Shown here one piece after another: positions 12,301 to 23,400 of a stretch of DNA of 64,000 nucleotides. The notes under the pieces are model-generated. The model saw only the letters and a list, made by a program, of their open reading frames with translations, had not been told where the DNA came from and did no database searches. Each line of letters starts with the position of its first letter. The stretch's first letter is position 1. Source of the DNA: Galeopsis tetrahit (lineage: Eukaryota; Streptophyta; Magnoliopsida; Lamiales; Lamiaceae); NCBI GenBank assembly GCA_963675135.1, contig OY776119.1, positions 81,027,727 through 81,091,726 of the forward strand, given 5' to 3'. The position numbers were made by a program, and so were the translations under genes.

Positions 12301-12425
12301 AGTCCGAGTGTGTTAGCCACGAATCGAGGCATCTAAAGGGCTTGGGACCCCAGTCCTTCACTTTGATTTCCAGCACGATGGGGCTGTGGTCTGAGACCGT
12401 TCGTTGGAGACCTTTCAGATGTGAG
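9366..12425 (-). pseudogene. LINE A ORF2: reverse transcriptase and zinc-finger region, broken
   Basis: Only the last motif of the endonuclease survives ('TVSDHSPIVLEIK', around 12400-12360). The reverse transcriptase follows: 'FIVLIPKKESSTGLQDYRPI', 'CAFVGGRNILD', 'KIDFAKAYDSIDW', 'GRGLRQGDPLSPFLF' and the catalytic block 'HLHFADDTILM'. Downstream are the thumb-like region ('FSYLGMRVG', 'ISMGGRITLLNSVLSSL') and a zf-RVT region with 'NCVFCGNHEETEKHLFMEC' near 9760. The reading frame changes near 10900, near 10570 and between 10270 and 10118, so at least three frameshifts are present. There is no RNase H domain after the zinc finger, unlike the LINE at 48.65-55.0 kb. The stop is at 9366. Confidence 0.85.
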
Positions 12426-14078
12426 GGGGGAGTTTTGGGTCGGAAGGCTTATATGGGTTTGGGCTTTAGAGGATGTTGGGCCGGGATGTTTAACAAATAA
12501 TTCAAGAGAAGGCTTTGGTCCATAATCTTGGTCCAGAGTGGGGGCCCTATGATTTAAATCAATTCCGTGTCCAATGATTAATGAGTCTGGATCCTTGTGC
12601 TCTGCATGCGCCGCCCTACTTTCGGGCCCCGAGGGTACATTCACGTCTGCCATGCCTAGAGAATGTAATGCATTAACTGATATCTCACTTTCTCCCCTAT
12701 TCTCGATGTGTCCGTTCGGATCCATCTTAATTGACTCTGTCCCCGATGCCACGTCATCAATATTGCTTTCTCGGTTTATGGTCGTCGCCTGAGCTGGGCC
12801 ATCGGAGTACTGATTTTCTCGGTCTTCCGACCAGAGGGACGAGCGTGAGTCGTCTGTTTCGCTATTTTCATGGTTGCTATAGTCATCTCCTGGGCCGCTG
12901 TCGCATTCCTCCACTATTTTGCATGGGAACAGCTCGCCATCAATATTCACCTTTATGATTTGGCTCACTTCTTTAGTATATGATACCAAAGCTTGGACCC
13001 TGGCGTAGTCGAGACGATTTTTCAGCTTCGTATCTAGATCGATTTTGATAAACGATCCGATCGGTCCACACACCATTTTAAAGAATCTTTCCTCCCATTC
13101 TTGAGCAGGTACTCCGAACCATCGCATCCACACCATTCTTTTGTGACTTACGTCCCTGGCTCCCCAAGGTCTCTTCCACTCAAACCAATACTCAAACCAT
13201 TCCTCCAGATCTCTGTCAATATCGCTCATAGGCTTACTTGAGAGGTTTTGTATAAGGACTGCATTATCCCCCACGTACGAAGTTTGAGGATGTTTTCACA
13301 TTCAAGTTGTAGTTCTTCCCCATGATCTTCCCACGTAAAGTCCTTTCGAAGGACCCCAGTTTGGCATTCCTTGAGCCACTCTTTTTCTTCCTCCTTTGTG
13401 GTGAACATGATAGTTTGTTCCACATTAGGGATTGGGTTTGCAGTCCGTAGGTTGTCTCTTCTTGGGCCGCTTAAGTTTGCACCCATTGCCTGTGCGTATG
13501 ATATTTCCTGTCTCACTACGCCTTTGTGGACACCATCTGGGACGGGGATGGGGTGTTTTCTATCTTGTCTTTGGCCTTTCTTATCTCTTTCGAACAATGG
13601 TGTGAATGCCCTTAGCTTGTAGCTCCCAATCCAGATGTTATTCAACTCCGATAGTACTCTCTGATCATTCAAACCTTCTTCGAACCTGACGAAGCCAAAA
13701 GGTTTTCCTGCTTTATCTTTCTTCATTGGTCGGAAAATATCGATCACCTTTCCCACCGCTTCAAAGCTTCGTTTCAGCGTATCTGTACTGCACTCTTCTG
13801 AAAAAATAGGAGCGTACCTGTCTTGTTTTGAGATGGACCAGCTTTTCTCTCCAGGTGCCAGAACCATGTACTTGCTTGCGGTTTTTGACCTCATTACCAG
13901 TTTGATTTCCTGTCCTTAGTGGGTTCCTAGGGTAGGGGGTTTGTCTAAGGTTAGGATGTGGGGGGTGCCTCACCGGAAAACGCTCGGAATGGAGGCGGTG
14001 GTTCCTATGGCTAACTCTCGTCCACTCCCCTTCCTCACCCTCTCTCTCACTCTCCCTTTCTCTCTCTCTAGGATCCAT
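12426..14078 (-). pseudogene. LINE A ORF1: RRM-type nucleic-acid-binding protein, broken
   Basis: Starts at ATG 14078 with an Arg/Glu-rich segment ('MDPRERERESEREGEEGEW'). A frame change near 13895 leads into an RRM-like region ('DIFRPMKKDKAGKPFGFVRF', around 13750-13680). A second frame change near 13260 leads into a conserved plant-LINE block ('MVWMRWFGVPAQEWEE') and then a hydrophilic, Ser/Pro/Asp-rich C-terminal region. The reading frame runs straight into the remnant of ORF2 at about 12425, where the endonuclease should begin. ORF1 proteins of this class bind LINE RNA; the RRM type differs from the DUF4283/zinc-knuckle ORF1 of the other LINE in this window. Confidence 0.75.
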
Positions 14079-14104
14079 TACAACTTCTTATACATGTTGT
14101 GTAA

Positions 14105-14122
14105 ATTTGCACATAATGATTT
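14105..14122. repeat. LINE A target-site duplication, 5' side copy
   Basis: ATTTGCACATAATGATTT, identical over 18 bp to 9196-9213. Next to the 5' end of LINE A on the minus strand. Confidence 0.9.
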
Positions 14123-16329
14123 GTATACGGATTATTTTAAACATTTTTTAAAGGAATGTACATTTTTTTCTTGACCTTGAATTTTATCCTTAAGGAAGGT
14201 TTTTCTAGACAAGGTTTTAACGACACTTCAGCCCCTGCCTCGATTTGTGAGCTTATGATTTTAAATTTTATTTTTATTTTATACCTCACATCTTTTATTG
14301 TCAGTAAGTCTCCCATGCACTTAATTATACCTTATATCTTGCTATCACTTAATACAATAAAATTAATTTTTTTTCACTTTTTGAATACCTTGCAGGAAGA
14401 GCTGTTTAAACGGGTTAATGGAGTGGGTCGATTCACAACTCACTTTAACCCATCATTTTTCAGGTTTTGACGGACCGATTCATGGTAAAAACGAGCTGGA
14501 AAAAACTAGTGTTGCAGAAATCGGCCTATGCACTAGTCACCCATCGTCGCCACAATTTATTCCAAGTCGGAACAAGAAATCAATTTTTGAGTTGGGCGGC
14601 GCCTAAGCGGCCTAATCAGCATAAAAAAAATATGAGAAACAAAATGCTCATGGGGTATGTTGAACCCCAAACCCTAAACAAAACACTAGGCCGCGCCCAA
14701 CACAAAACCCTACGGCGCCCTTGTTCTTTTGCGAGATTATTCATCCCATTGATTGGGTATGTTTGATTCAAATGAGTTTTCTTTGGGTTGCTTTGAAGAA
14801 TTTGGTTTGTATTGAGTTTACCCACAAATAACCAAATTAAGATCCAAATCTCTAGTAATCGAGCAGGCAAAGGCGAACTTAGCATGGAATAATGGGTACA
14901 GTTGTACTTTAAAATGAAAAAAAATCCATCTAATATCTCTATTAATTATATCCCATATTTCTTAGGCTGCTGCAATGTGTTACTTTTCACTTGTGTTAAT
15001 TTGTTTTTCAATCTCCGTAGACTTAGCTATGGCCCAATTTACGCGTGTGGAATAAATTTTCACAATTGTGCTTGATTCTAAATTTTGTAATTAATTTTTA
15101 GTTGTCCAAAATACTATGACTAGTTTTTTTTTTTTTATCTCATTTCCTTTTATATACTACTACATATTAAATATCTAGTGCACCTTTTTTTATAGATGTT
15201 CGAGGCGCCCTCTTACAACATAATTAGTGCACCTTTTTTTAATAGATGTATGGCACTATGGCAGTAATGAATTAGAAAAATATTAATTTATATGAATATC
15301 AGTTTATATAATTGGAACGTTCATTAAAAAAACGGCATAATGCTTCTTTAATCTCTGAAATATTCATTTTTCTTTTAAAATGTCCTTAAGCTATATTTTT
15401 TTTAAAATTCTTAAATTAATACGGAGTACTAAATTCTTATTTCATGAGATTCTTTTTTTAATCGTCCATTAAATTAAGATCATTAATATTATACTAAATT
15501 GGGTATTTGAGACTTAAGACTAGTAAATATCATATTTGGAAATTAATTTAAAAAATAGTCGACATGTTTTTATATAGAGAAATTGCGTGCAGCGAGAATT
15601 CAATATTTTAGTGACTTTAAGAAAAACATAGTTTAAAGAACTTTTAAAATAAAACTTACTCCGTAATAGTTTATGGACCTAAAATGTATTATGAAAAAAA
15701 AAAATATATATATATACACAACTGGGATTACTGGGGCAGAGAGGGAATATGTATCATTGTTGGATAGTTTATCAATTTGACTATTTGAGGCATATGAAAT
15801 TAAAAAAGAGAAAGAAAAAAAAAAAAAAAAAAAAAGGGCATATGAAATTCTTGAAACGGCCCCCATACAAAATTTGGGCCTTTTTTTTGGGCCTTAACTC
15901 CTTTTAGATTGGGTACCACTATTTCACCTCCAGGTTTTTTTAACCACACTCCTCCTATTAATGAGGAATCCCCAAATTAGAGAATGTTAGATGCTCTCCT
16001 TCAAATTTTCAAAATGATCTATTTCTTTATAAAAATTCTTTACTAAAATCACCCCACCCTAAAACTCTAATTTATTTCCTTCCTCATCACAACATTCACC
16101 GCCACCCTCCCTCTCTCCCGACAACCGCAGGTATGTTAAATATATATACTCTTTTCCCCCCACCTACCATCCAACGTTCCAAGATTGTTGTCGACGAGAG
16201 TGTATATTTTCGATCAACTATTGTTAAAAATATATGAGATTTCTAAGATTTTTACGAGATTTTGACACTATTTGAATGAATTTTGCCATGCAGAGGTGGT
16301 GGGTGGCGGCGATCGAAAGTGGTGATGGC
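14123..16329. other. Non-coding spacer
   Basis: No convincing gene. 14400-14890 is less AT-rich and has several overlapping short frames on both strands, none with family resemblance. Near 15185 and 15232 a phrase 'GTGCACC TTTTTTT ATAGATGT' occurs twice. A T/C-rich block with a long poly-A (15806-15835) lies further right. 16080-16130 is a CT-rich microsatellite-like stretch. Confidence 0.45.
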
Positions 16330-17040
16330 CAGTGACAGAGCCAGAAAATTCCGATTGGGGAGCCCGATTAACATTACTTTAAAATTAAATAATACTATGT
16401 ATTAATTTATACTCACTAAAATTTCTCATGATCAATAAATATTATTCCATTAAATCAAATTGAACAAACTTGACTTCCATATGTTTTGTAAGAAGTTTTA
16501 ATAGTTCTGACTCAAAATGAAGTGAAACAATTTTAAAATTGCTAAAATATTTATACAATTATTATTTTTTTAAATCATTTTATTTCTTCAATTATAATTT
16601 AATCATTAACATATATTAAAATTCAATTTTTAAATAGATTATTAGTTGAAAACTAAATGTCTTTAAAATAATACATTAATGTGTTACAATATTTTATGAT
16701 TCATACTGAGTACAATATAATAATACTTTTAAATATGACACACCATCAACCTATTGAATCTATTTTAAAAAAAAAGGAGTATTATGAAACAAATTTAAGA
16801 AGAAAATACATGAAAAAAAAAAATCCTCCCTCCTAAACTTTATATGTAAGTATTCATTTTTTATTCCGTCTAAACTTAATATGTATATCTTAAAATAAAA
16901 ATAATATTTTCATTTTCATTTATATATATAATGGAAATAATTACCAAAACAATACATTTGTAATTATTTAAAAAAATTAGAACAAAAAAAATTAAAAAAA
17001 TGGGTGGAGGGCCACTGGGCCCAGTGTGGCTCCGTCCTTG
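16330..17040. mobile_element. hAT-like non-autonomous element, 711 bp
   Basis: Delimited by a perfect 8-bp TSD, GTGATGGC (16322-16329 and 17041-17048). TIRs: left CAGTGACAGAGCCA, right (minus strand) CAAGGACGGAGCCA, 11 of 14 matching. An 8-bp TSD with CA..-GGAGCCA ends is typical of plant hAT MITEs. The interior is AT-rich and has no transposase. Confidence 0.75.
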
Positions 17041-17886
17041 GTGATGGCAGTGAATGAAATTAGGTTTAGAGTTTAAATGTTGAAAGGAGATGTATTTAAT
17101 AGTGGAGGTGTATTTAATAATGATACTTTACTTAAAGAGTATTTTAAATATTTTACATAATTATTAAATTAATAAATAGAAGGGCTGCGGCTATCGGAGA
17201 TGGAGGTGAAAATAGCCGTACACTTTAGATTCTTAATGTAATTTGGACCACAAACAGTGTGGTTCATAAGGCCCAACGATATGCCATAAAAGGTTACGGG
17301 TTCCCCTACAAACACAACATTTTTTTTTCTTTATAAATACGTATAATAATAATGTACTTTTCACTTGACCTATTATATTTTAAATAAAAAAAATATATTA
17401 GACAATCATATAACAAGATAATTTCATTTACTTTCACTGTGATTTATGAGTTTATAAGACCTCATATAAGTTTTTCTTACATCCCTCTTTAAATTAACAA
17501 TTCACTACCTATATAATATTTATATTTTTATTAATGTGTAAAAAATAAATTGACAACTTTTAAAAGGGGATTGGGTAATACTTTTTGAGAGAATTTTGAA
17601 TTATACATGTGACAAAGATAAAGTAAATGCTAAAAGTACAACTGAATAAATCAAAGTAGTCATAATGTCATATATATAGTATATATATTTAGCTAGGGTT
17701 GCATAGTCGTTTCCTATTTCATCTTGTTGGGTCGGTGTTACATGTTCATGATTGAATAAAAAAAAGTAGTCATATGGAGTATTTGACTATTTGAGTTACT
17801 CGTGAGGTTAACGTGGATGAAAAATAAAAACTCATTTAAAACAAAAAAATACTCCCTCTAACAATTAGTAAAGTTTTGAAGTTTAA
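17041..17886. other. Non-coding spacer with a MITE-like start
   Basis: No gene. At 17850 the sequence TACTCCCTCT looks like the left end of a Stowaway-like MITE; its body runs into the repeat at 17887-18035, which is then cut by the CACTA insertion at 18036. Confidence 0.45.
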
Positions 17887-18035
17887 TTTTATAAAATTTT
17901 ATGTATAAAGTAAAAGAATGAGTTGACTTTTGTAGAAAAAGTAATAATATATGTGTAAAATTAAAAATATTGTGAGAATAAAATTTATAAACAACTTTTC
18001 ATTTTGAAATTGTAAAAATTATTTTGCAAGGTTTC
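17887..18035 (+). repeat. Dispersed repeat family, copy B, cut by CACTA
   Basis: Same core as 7916-8085 and 36828-36985 ('TAATTTTATAAAATTTTATG', 'ATAAAGTAAA', 'AATGAGTTGAC', 'GTGTAAAATTAAAAATATTG'). It is interrupted at TTC|CACTA by the CACTA element, which places the CACTA insertion after this repeat in time. Possible continuation lies after 34178. Confidence 0.55.
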
Positions 18036-18375
18036 CACTACAAAAAATGCGCGTTATAGAGACGGACCTTTACCGACGGATTATATTCCGTCGGCATTTG
18101 CGACAGAATGTCGACGGATTCGTGTTGTTTGAAAAGTCAACGTACTTGCCGACGGTTCCGTTCCGTCGGCATGTACCGACGGAATATGTCGACGGATCTT
18201 TTAAAATATGCATGCCGACGACGGATCTTTTAAAATATGCATGCCGACGGAAATGCTGACGGAATATCCGCTGGCATTTGACCCGTTAATTTCGCACCGC
18301 CTCGATTTCCAAAAAGATAACCATTGGCATTAAAGTGGGCGGTTACCGACGGAATATCCGTCGTTAACCAATTTT
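18036..18375 (+). repeat. CACTA 1 left TIR and subterminal repeats
   Basis: The TIR is followed by many copies, in both orientations, of CCGACGGA / TCCGTCGG (for example near 18073, 18088, 18148, 18165, 18347, 18355). In En/Spm elements such subterminal motifs are the binding sites of TNPA. A 27-bp piece, GACGGATCTTTTAAAATATG followed by CATGCCG, is duplicated in tandem at about 18191-18247. Confidence 0.85.
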
Positions 18376-18531
18376 TTTTTTATATAAGGAAGCGATTACA
18401 GAAGCTGTGTTTGAAAAAAAAACGAGTGATCGAAGGATTCGGGGGGGGGGGGGCTGACGAGGACGAGGTTATTGAATCAAATTTCTCTGATTACATTGAT
18501 ACGGTACGTTTTCTTAATTAATTTTATTACT

Positions 18532-18540
18532 TAGTTTTAA
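18532..18540. repeat. MULE target-site duplication, left copy
   Basis: TAGTTTTAA, identical to 28184-28192. Nine bases is the standard TSD length of Mutator-like elements. Confidence 0.85.
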
Positions 18541-18889
18541 CGGTAATGATCTCTATACAGAATCTGTATATACAGATTCATTTATTTGCTTTAATTAATG
18601 TTTTATTAATTACTTAATTACCAATATACCCTTAATTAGAGATTCTGACTAAATATTAATTAAATACATCACGCGTGCTAATCTCTATACATTTACGCTA
18701 ATCAAGGCAAGCAATAACACATTAACACACGCAAACGGCTGTTTTATTAATTTCCCCAATACCCATAATTATGGCACATCATTACCTCTAGCTATTTTGA
18801 AACTTAAATTGTGTTGCAACCATTAATTCAAGTTTATTCCTTCTCCATCTTCACCATTAATTCCGTTCAAAAAAAAAATCAACTCTAAC

Positions 18890-21473
18890 ATGGCTGATCC
18901 AGAAATGCTCCGATCACTTTTTGGAGATGATTCCGACGACGAAGAGAATATTGAAAGTCACTCGACTCAATCACCTATTCCGACAGTTAGCAATGAGCAA
19001 ATCGTTGTAGAAACTGGAACGATCTTTGGGAGCATTGATGCATTGTTTAGGGCTTATCAGGAACATGCGAGAAGAAAAGGCTTTAGCATTGTCAAACGGG
19101 CTTTGGTGAAAAGGCATGATTCACAACTAAAATACGCTTTGATGGCTTGTGATAAGGGTGGGATTTCTAAGGCAAATAAAGCGTCGAAAAAAATTGATTG
19201 CAAAGCTCGTTTGAATGCGGAGAAACTCGAGGATGGAACTTGGATTGTTAGTAAAATGGTGGATGAGCACAACCATGAAATTAATCCAGTCTTTTCTCCA
19301 TTAATGCCAGCTCATAGGCATTTGAGTGTCCACATGAAGAGGCAATTAGAAGCAAATGATATCGCAGGAATAAGGACATGCAAAAATGTAAGGTTATGTG
19401 AAGTTCAGTCGGGTGGACCAGAAAATATAGGGTGCCTCCCTAAGGACTGTAGAAATTTCATTGAACAACGAAGAAGACTAAGATTAGGTGATGGAGACGC
19501 AAAAGCAATCCGCAAAATGTTTGCTAAACTTCAACTGAGAGATAACCGTTTTTTTCATTTGATGGATATTGATGATGATAATAGGCTACGCAATGTTCTG
19601 TGGTTTCATCCTAGAAGTAAATCTGCTTACGAAGAGTTTCACGACGTCGTGAGTTTAGACACAACCTATCTCGTGAATAGGTACAAAATTATTTAGGGTT
19701 TTTGTTGTTCATCCGCTTTACGTAATTTTTTAATTTATGGATGCTTACATTAATATTTAGTATTAGGGTTTAGGATTTGTTGTGTTGTTCATCAATTTTA
19801 AGGGTTCGTTTTAGGTTTTGAGTGCATGTTTAATAAATTTTATGTGCATTGTTTTGTTTTTGAAAATTAGGTACAAAATGCCATTTGCAAGCATTGTTGG
19901 CGTTAATCATCATGGTCATTCGATCTTGCTAGGATGTGCATTGGTGAGCAATGAAAAGGCTGATACGTATAAATGGATTTTTTCGAATTGGTTAGAAGCA
20001 ATGGGTGGCATTCACCCTACTGCCATAATTACGGACCAAGTTGAAACCATTAAGATAGCCATAAGGGAGTTGATGCCGAACACTATTCATCGGTATTGCA
20101 TATGGCATATTCTATCAAAAGTCGGAGAAAAGTTCAAATGGGTTGATGATATTAAATCATGCATCGTTGAATTTAAAGGCCTCGTGTACGACAGCTTAAC
20201 CATTCAGATATTCGAGAGCAAATGGGCTGAGTTCTTGGTTAAATACAGGTTGGAGAATAATGAATGGTTAATAAGTTTATACAATGAAAGGGAGAAATGG
20301 GTTCTAGTTTACTTGCACCACACGTTTTGGGCCGGAATGATATCGACACAACGAAGTGAGGGAATGCATGCTTATTTTGATGATTTTGTTCACTCTAGAA
20401 GCTCGCTCAAACAGTTCATGGAACAATACGATGTTGCTATTGGTAATAAGTTTCAGAAGGAATTCCTAGCCGACTTTCAATCGAAGAACAAGGTCATTAA
20501 TTGCATTTCTCAGTTTCCATGGGAGAAGCAATTTCAACGGGCATACACGAATTCTATGTTCAAACGTGTTCAAGAAGAAATACAAAGGTCGCTTTATTGT
20601 CATGTTGTTCAACCAACTGACGAAGAGAGAGCTCAAGATTCGAATGATGTTAGAGTTGAAAAAATTAGGGTTCTTGAAAGATGCATTGTGAACAATTTTT
20701 ATGTCAAGGAATTTACTTATACTGTTGAGTGGAGGGAAGTGGGAGAATACATCAATTGCAATTGCAGGAGGTTTGAGTTCAAGGGGATAATTTGCTCTCA
20801 TATAATGAAGGTGTTGTCACAAAAGGACATCCAAAGTGTGAACGAAAGGTATTTGTTACGCCGATGGAGAAAAGATGTGTACCGACGACATTGCCATATT
20901 TTTGTCGGAGGAGGTTATCCCCACATGACTGATGAGTACAAGAAATACCAAGGAATTGAAAAAGTGTTCCAGCAGGCTGCGGATTTGGCCATGGGAAACA
21001 ATGCGAAGCTGGAGTATGTTGAAAATAGTTGTATGGAGATGAAAAATGCACTGCTTAATTGGAACCCTCCTACAACATCAACCGATGATGATGATGATGA
21101 TGGTGGTCCCTCAATGAGATCACAAAGTCCTGAAACAGCGGGGAATCCACTGCTAGACCCCCATGTTGCAAGAACAGTGGGACGACCAAGAATTAATCGA
21201 TACAGGGCAGCTTCGGAAACACGTGGAAGGGGTGGAACTGGACGTCCACGTGGACGTCCACCTGGAAGTGGTGGACGAGAAAGAGGAAGGGGGGGAAGGG
21301 GTGAACCCGGTACAGAACCCGCTACAAGGGGAAGGGGAAGAGGAAGAGGAAGGGGAAGAGGAAGGGGAAGGGTAAGGGGTGAACGTGATGCAAGGGAAAT
21401 GGATGCAACAGTTCAAGAAGACAACAATAGTGATCAAAATGTATCAGAATCAGAAGGGAGTTATAGGTTTTAA
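18890..21473 (+). CDS. FAR1/FHY3-type MULE transposase, 797 aa, intact
   Basis: Catalyses MULE excision and integration by family; FAR1/FHY3 transcription factors derive from this class. Two exons, 18890-19680 and 19871-21473, join as AG|G (Arg-Tyr-Lys-Met), 2394 nt with stop. Domains: acidic N-terminus (1-45); FAR1 DNA-binding domain (about 54-133) with Cys87, Cys104 and the His-Asn-His of 'DEHNHEI'; MULE/DDE core starting at 'SLDTTY', with 'IITDQVE' and 'STQRSEGMHAYF' giving the D, D, E candidates and 'HRYCIWHI' between; SWIM zinc finger 'CNCRRFEFKGIICSHIMKVL'; C-terminal AT-hook 'GRPRGRPPGSGG' and a long Arg-Gly tail. Neighbours: B3-like gene convergent 260 bp downstream. The only intron (19681-19870) is flanked by a 12-bp direct repeat TAGGTACAAAAT at both splice sites. 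It lies inside MULE ends, so it is a transposase gene and not a host FRS gene. Confidence 0.9.
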
Positions 21474-21732
21474 TTCAGCTATTTCAGTGTAATTCATGCA
21501 TATTGCTATTTCAGTCTAATGTTTACAGTTTAATCCAGCTAAACCCTAACCCAAATTCATACATTAACATACTGAAACATAATTATAATCAAAATTAATA
21601 CATTAACATACTGAAACATTATCATAATCACATTAAGTCCAAAATGCTGAAACATAAACGTCGATTCAAACATAGTATTCAAAAGGTCAACACAAAACAT
21701 AAACACAGAATTCAAAAGTCATTACGAAACCC

Positions 21733-22237
21733 TTAAATCCAACCCTCGTCCTCCACTTTGATTGCTTTGTCATGTTTGACGACCGACACATAGAATTTGG
21801 ACGGAACCTGGACATCACGCTCGAAGTGAAGAATATCTCCTTGGCTAATTCTCAACGTATCCGCAAGCGAGGTCCAACCACTGGTCAATCGACAAATTCC
21901 CCTTGGACATGCGTCAACCCGATGAAACTCGTACCTGCACTCAAACTCAATTCCAGAGTACCCAGCACAAACCGTGATCATCTTCTCCTGGTACCCCAAC
22001 AGATCAATTACATTCCTCGGTAGGTTCTGCAAAAAACAGATGTCAAATAAACCTTAAAAAAAGATACCAGGAATTTACATATTGGAAACAAAATACCAAA
22101 CGATTGTGGCACTCGGTTGTCTTGCACTTGACTGTAAAAAACCTTTGTGGATTCTGCCGAGTTTCATTTTCGATCTCTTCAGGGTTGTTTCCGATGGTGA
22201 ATCGTATTTTTCTTGCGACTGATCTTGTGGTAGGCAT
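21733..22237 (-). CDS. B3-like DNA-binding domain protein, MULE accessory gene
   Basis: Two exons on the minus strand, 22237-22097 and 22026-21733 (GT-AG intron), 144 aa. The N-terminal part is basic ('MPTTRSVARKIRF'), then 'FFTVKCKTTECHNRL'. The second exon reads like the fold of a plant B3 domain: 'LPRNVIDLLGY', strand-like 'MITVCAGYSGIEFECRYEF', then the B3 signature 'GICRLTSGWTSLADTLRIS' followed by 'QGDILHFE'. B3 domains bind DNA in the major groove. The gene is convergent with the transposase gene (gap about 260 bp) and lies inside the MULE, so a role in binding the element or controlling its genes is a reasonable inference. It is not a standard MULE gene. Start chosen at the first Met after a GA-repeat leader; a longer frame upstream is low-complexity. 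Confidence 0.65.
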
Positions 22238-22254
22238 GTTTGCAATTCGAAAAG

Positions 22255-22530
22255 GGAGAGAGAGAGAGAGAGAGAAAGAGTTTGTAATTCGAAAAAAAGG
22301 GAGAGAGAAAGTAGGATTTGGGGAATAAAAGTGTGCCACAAGATAAGGTGTATGATGGAATTAGGGTTTTTGCGAAAGGGGAAGGGGTGTATGATGGAAT
22401 TAGGGTTTTTGCGAAAGGGGAAGGGGTGTATGTGGAAGGGGAAGGGGAAGGGGTGCATGCGAATGGGGTGAAGAGGTGTATGGTTTGGGAGAAGGAAGAT
22501 GAACGTGGACAATGGTTAGTGGGGAGTTAA
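22255..22530. repeat. GA microsatellite and 39-bp duplicated purine-rich block
   Basis: 22258-22279 is a (GA)n tract. From 22347 a 39-bp unit starting GGTGTATGATGGAATTAGGG is present twice in tandem (second copy at 22386), followed by a degenerate GGGGAAGG stretch. This lies directly upstream of the B3-like gene and probably forms its leader/promoter on the minus strand. The open frames here are low-complexity and not called. Confidence 0.6.
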
Positions 22531-23274
22531 TGTTTTTGTTTTATTAAATGAATATCCTCCACAATTCATCACCGTTGATGTAATTCAAATAAACTGATCT
22601 TGACCGTCAATTTAAATGCATTTTATTTAGATTTAAAAATCACATCATAATCATCATTTATGGAAGGGATTCGACAGACGGTAGACAGATCTTAATTCAT
22701 CTCCAAGCTCAATCACCGCCGTTGATTAATTTCAGCAAAAAAGATCTAGGCCGTTCACCTTGTTTGACTTTTAAATTGAATCAAGCAGAATAGCAGATTA
22801 TCTTCCTTGATCTTCCCCACTTCATCGCCACCGTTGATTTAATTTGAATAAATTGATCGTGTCCGTCCCTTCACGTAATACAGCCTGCAGTGCATGGTTT
22901 AGGGTATAATATGTAATCATTGCGTCTTGGAAGTAGGGGTTAATTATGGTGAATTTCGTCATCAAGAAACGCGTGCATTCATTACGTATTGAAGAGGGTT
23001 TACTTGTGGAGGAGAGAAGGAGAAGGAGCTTTAACGTGGAGTGAGTGATTTACAACGCGTATTTGATTGTGGATTATAATTAAAGGCCCTAATTAAAAGG
23101 TGATTAGTATAGTTAGGGACTAAATACCGATTTCCTAATTTAATTAATTTCCTAACGCGTATTAGAGGGTATTAAGTTACAAGTGATAATTTAATTACCG
23201 TAATTTAATTAATTTCCTAACGCGTATTTACTAAAATATTTTAAATAATCATATCACTAAAATATTGGTACAAA
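22531..23274. other. MULE interior, non-coding
   Basis: No coding frame of note. Related phrases such as 'CACCGTTGAT(T/G)' with 'AATAAA(C/T)TGATC' recur (22570, 22722, 22828), an old internal duplication. 'AACGCGTATT' occurs three times between 23055 and 23228. Confidence 0.45.
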
Positions 23275-23280
23275 TTAAAT

Positions 23281-23396
23281 TAGTGAGTGAGTGAGACCTA
23301 AGTATTTACAAGTGCACATTTAAAAAAATAAATTAAATTAGTGAGTGAGTGACACCTAAGTATTTACAAGTGCACATTTAAAAAAATAAATTAAAT
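23281..23396 (+). repeat. 58-bp tandem repeat, two copies
   Basis: Unit begins TAGTGAGTGAGTGA(G/C)ACC and ends in AAAAAAATAAATTAAAT. Starts at 23281 and 23339; a third start at 23397 changes directly into the 142-bp array. Confidence 0.8.
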
Positions 23397-23400
23397 TAGT

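Larger units (their letters stand above)
9214..14104 (-). mobile_element. L1-type LINE A, internally deleted, minus strand
   Basis: A 4.9-kb non-LTR retrotransposon delimited by a perfect 18-bp TSD (9196-9213 and 14105-14122). On the minus strand it runs from a short 5' leader at 14104 through ORF1 (about 14078-12426) and ORF2 (about 12425-9366) to an A-rich tail (read on the minus strand AAAAAAAATAAAT) at 9214. The TSD shows the element is complete at both ends, yet the endonuclease domain is almost wholly absent between ORF1 and the reverse transcriptase. Both ORFs carry frameshifts. Not able to move on its own. Confidence 0.9.

Noticed and set aside
14418..14885. Possible gene between LINE A and the hAT-like element
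   Set aside because: Overlapping short frames on both strands without motifs or splice structure.
15633..15866. Minus-strand membrane-like protein
   Set aside because: Phe-rich frame generated by a poly-A/poly-T tract.
21153..21437. Ser/Pro-rich minus-strand ORF
   Set aside because: Antisense shadow of the transposase's Arg-Gly tail.
18890..21473. Host FAR1-RELATED SEQUENCE transcription factor gene
   Set aside because: Flanked by MULE TIRs and a 9-bp TSD, and inside a CACTA element, so treated as a transposase gene.
22104..22530. Plus-strand ORFs with GEGV repeats
   Set aside because: Low-complexity purine repeats opposite the B3-like gene's leader.
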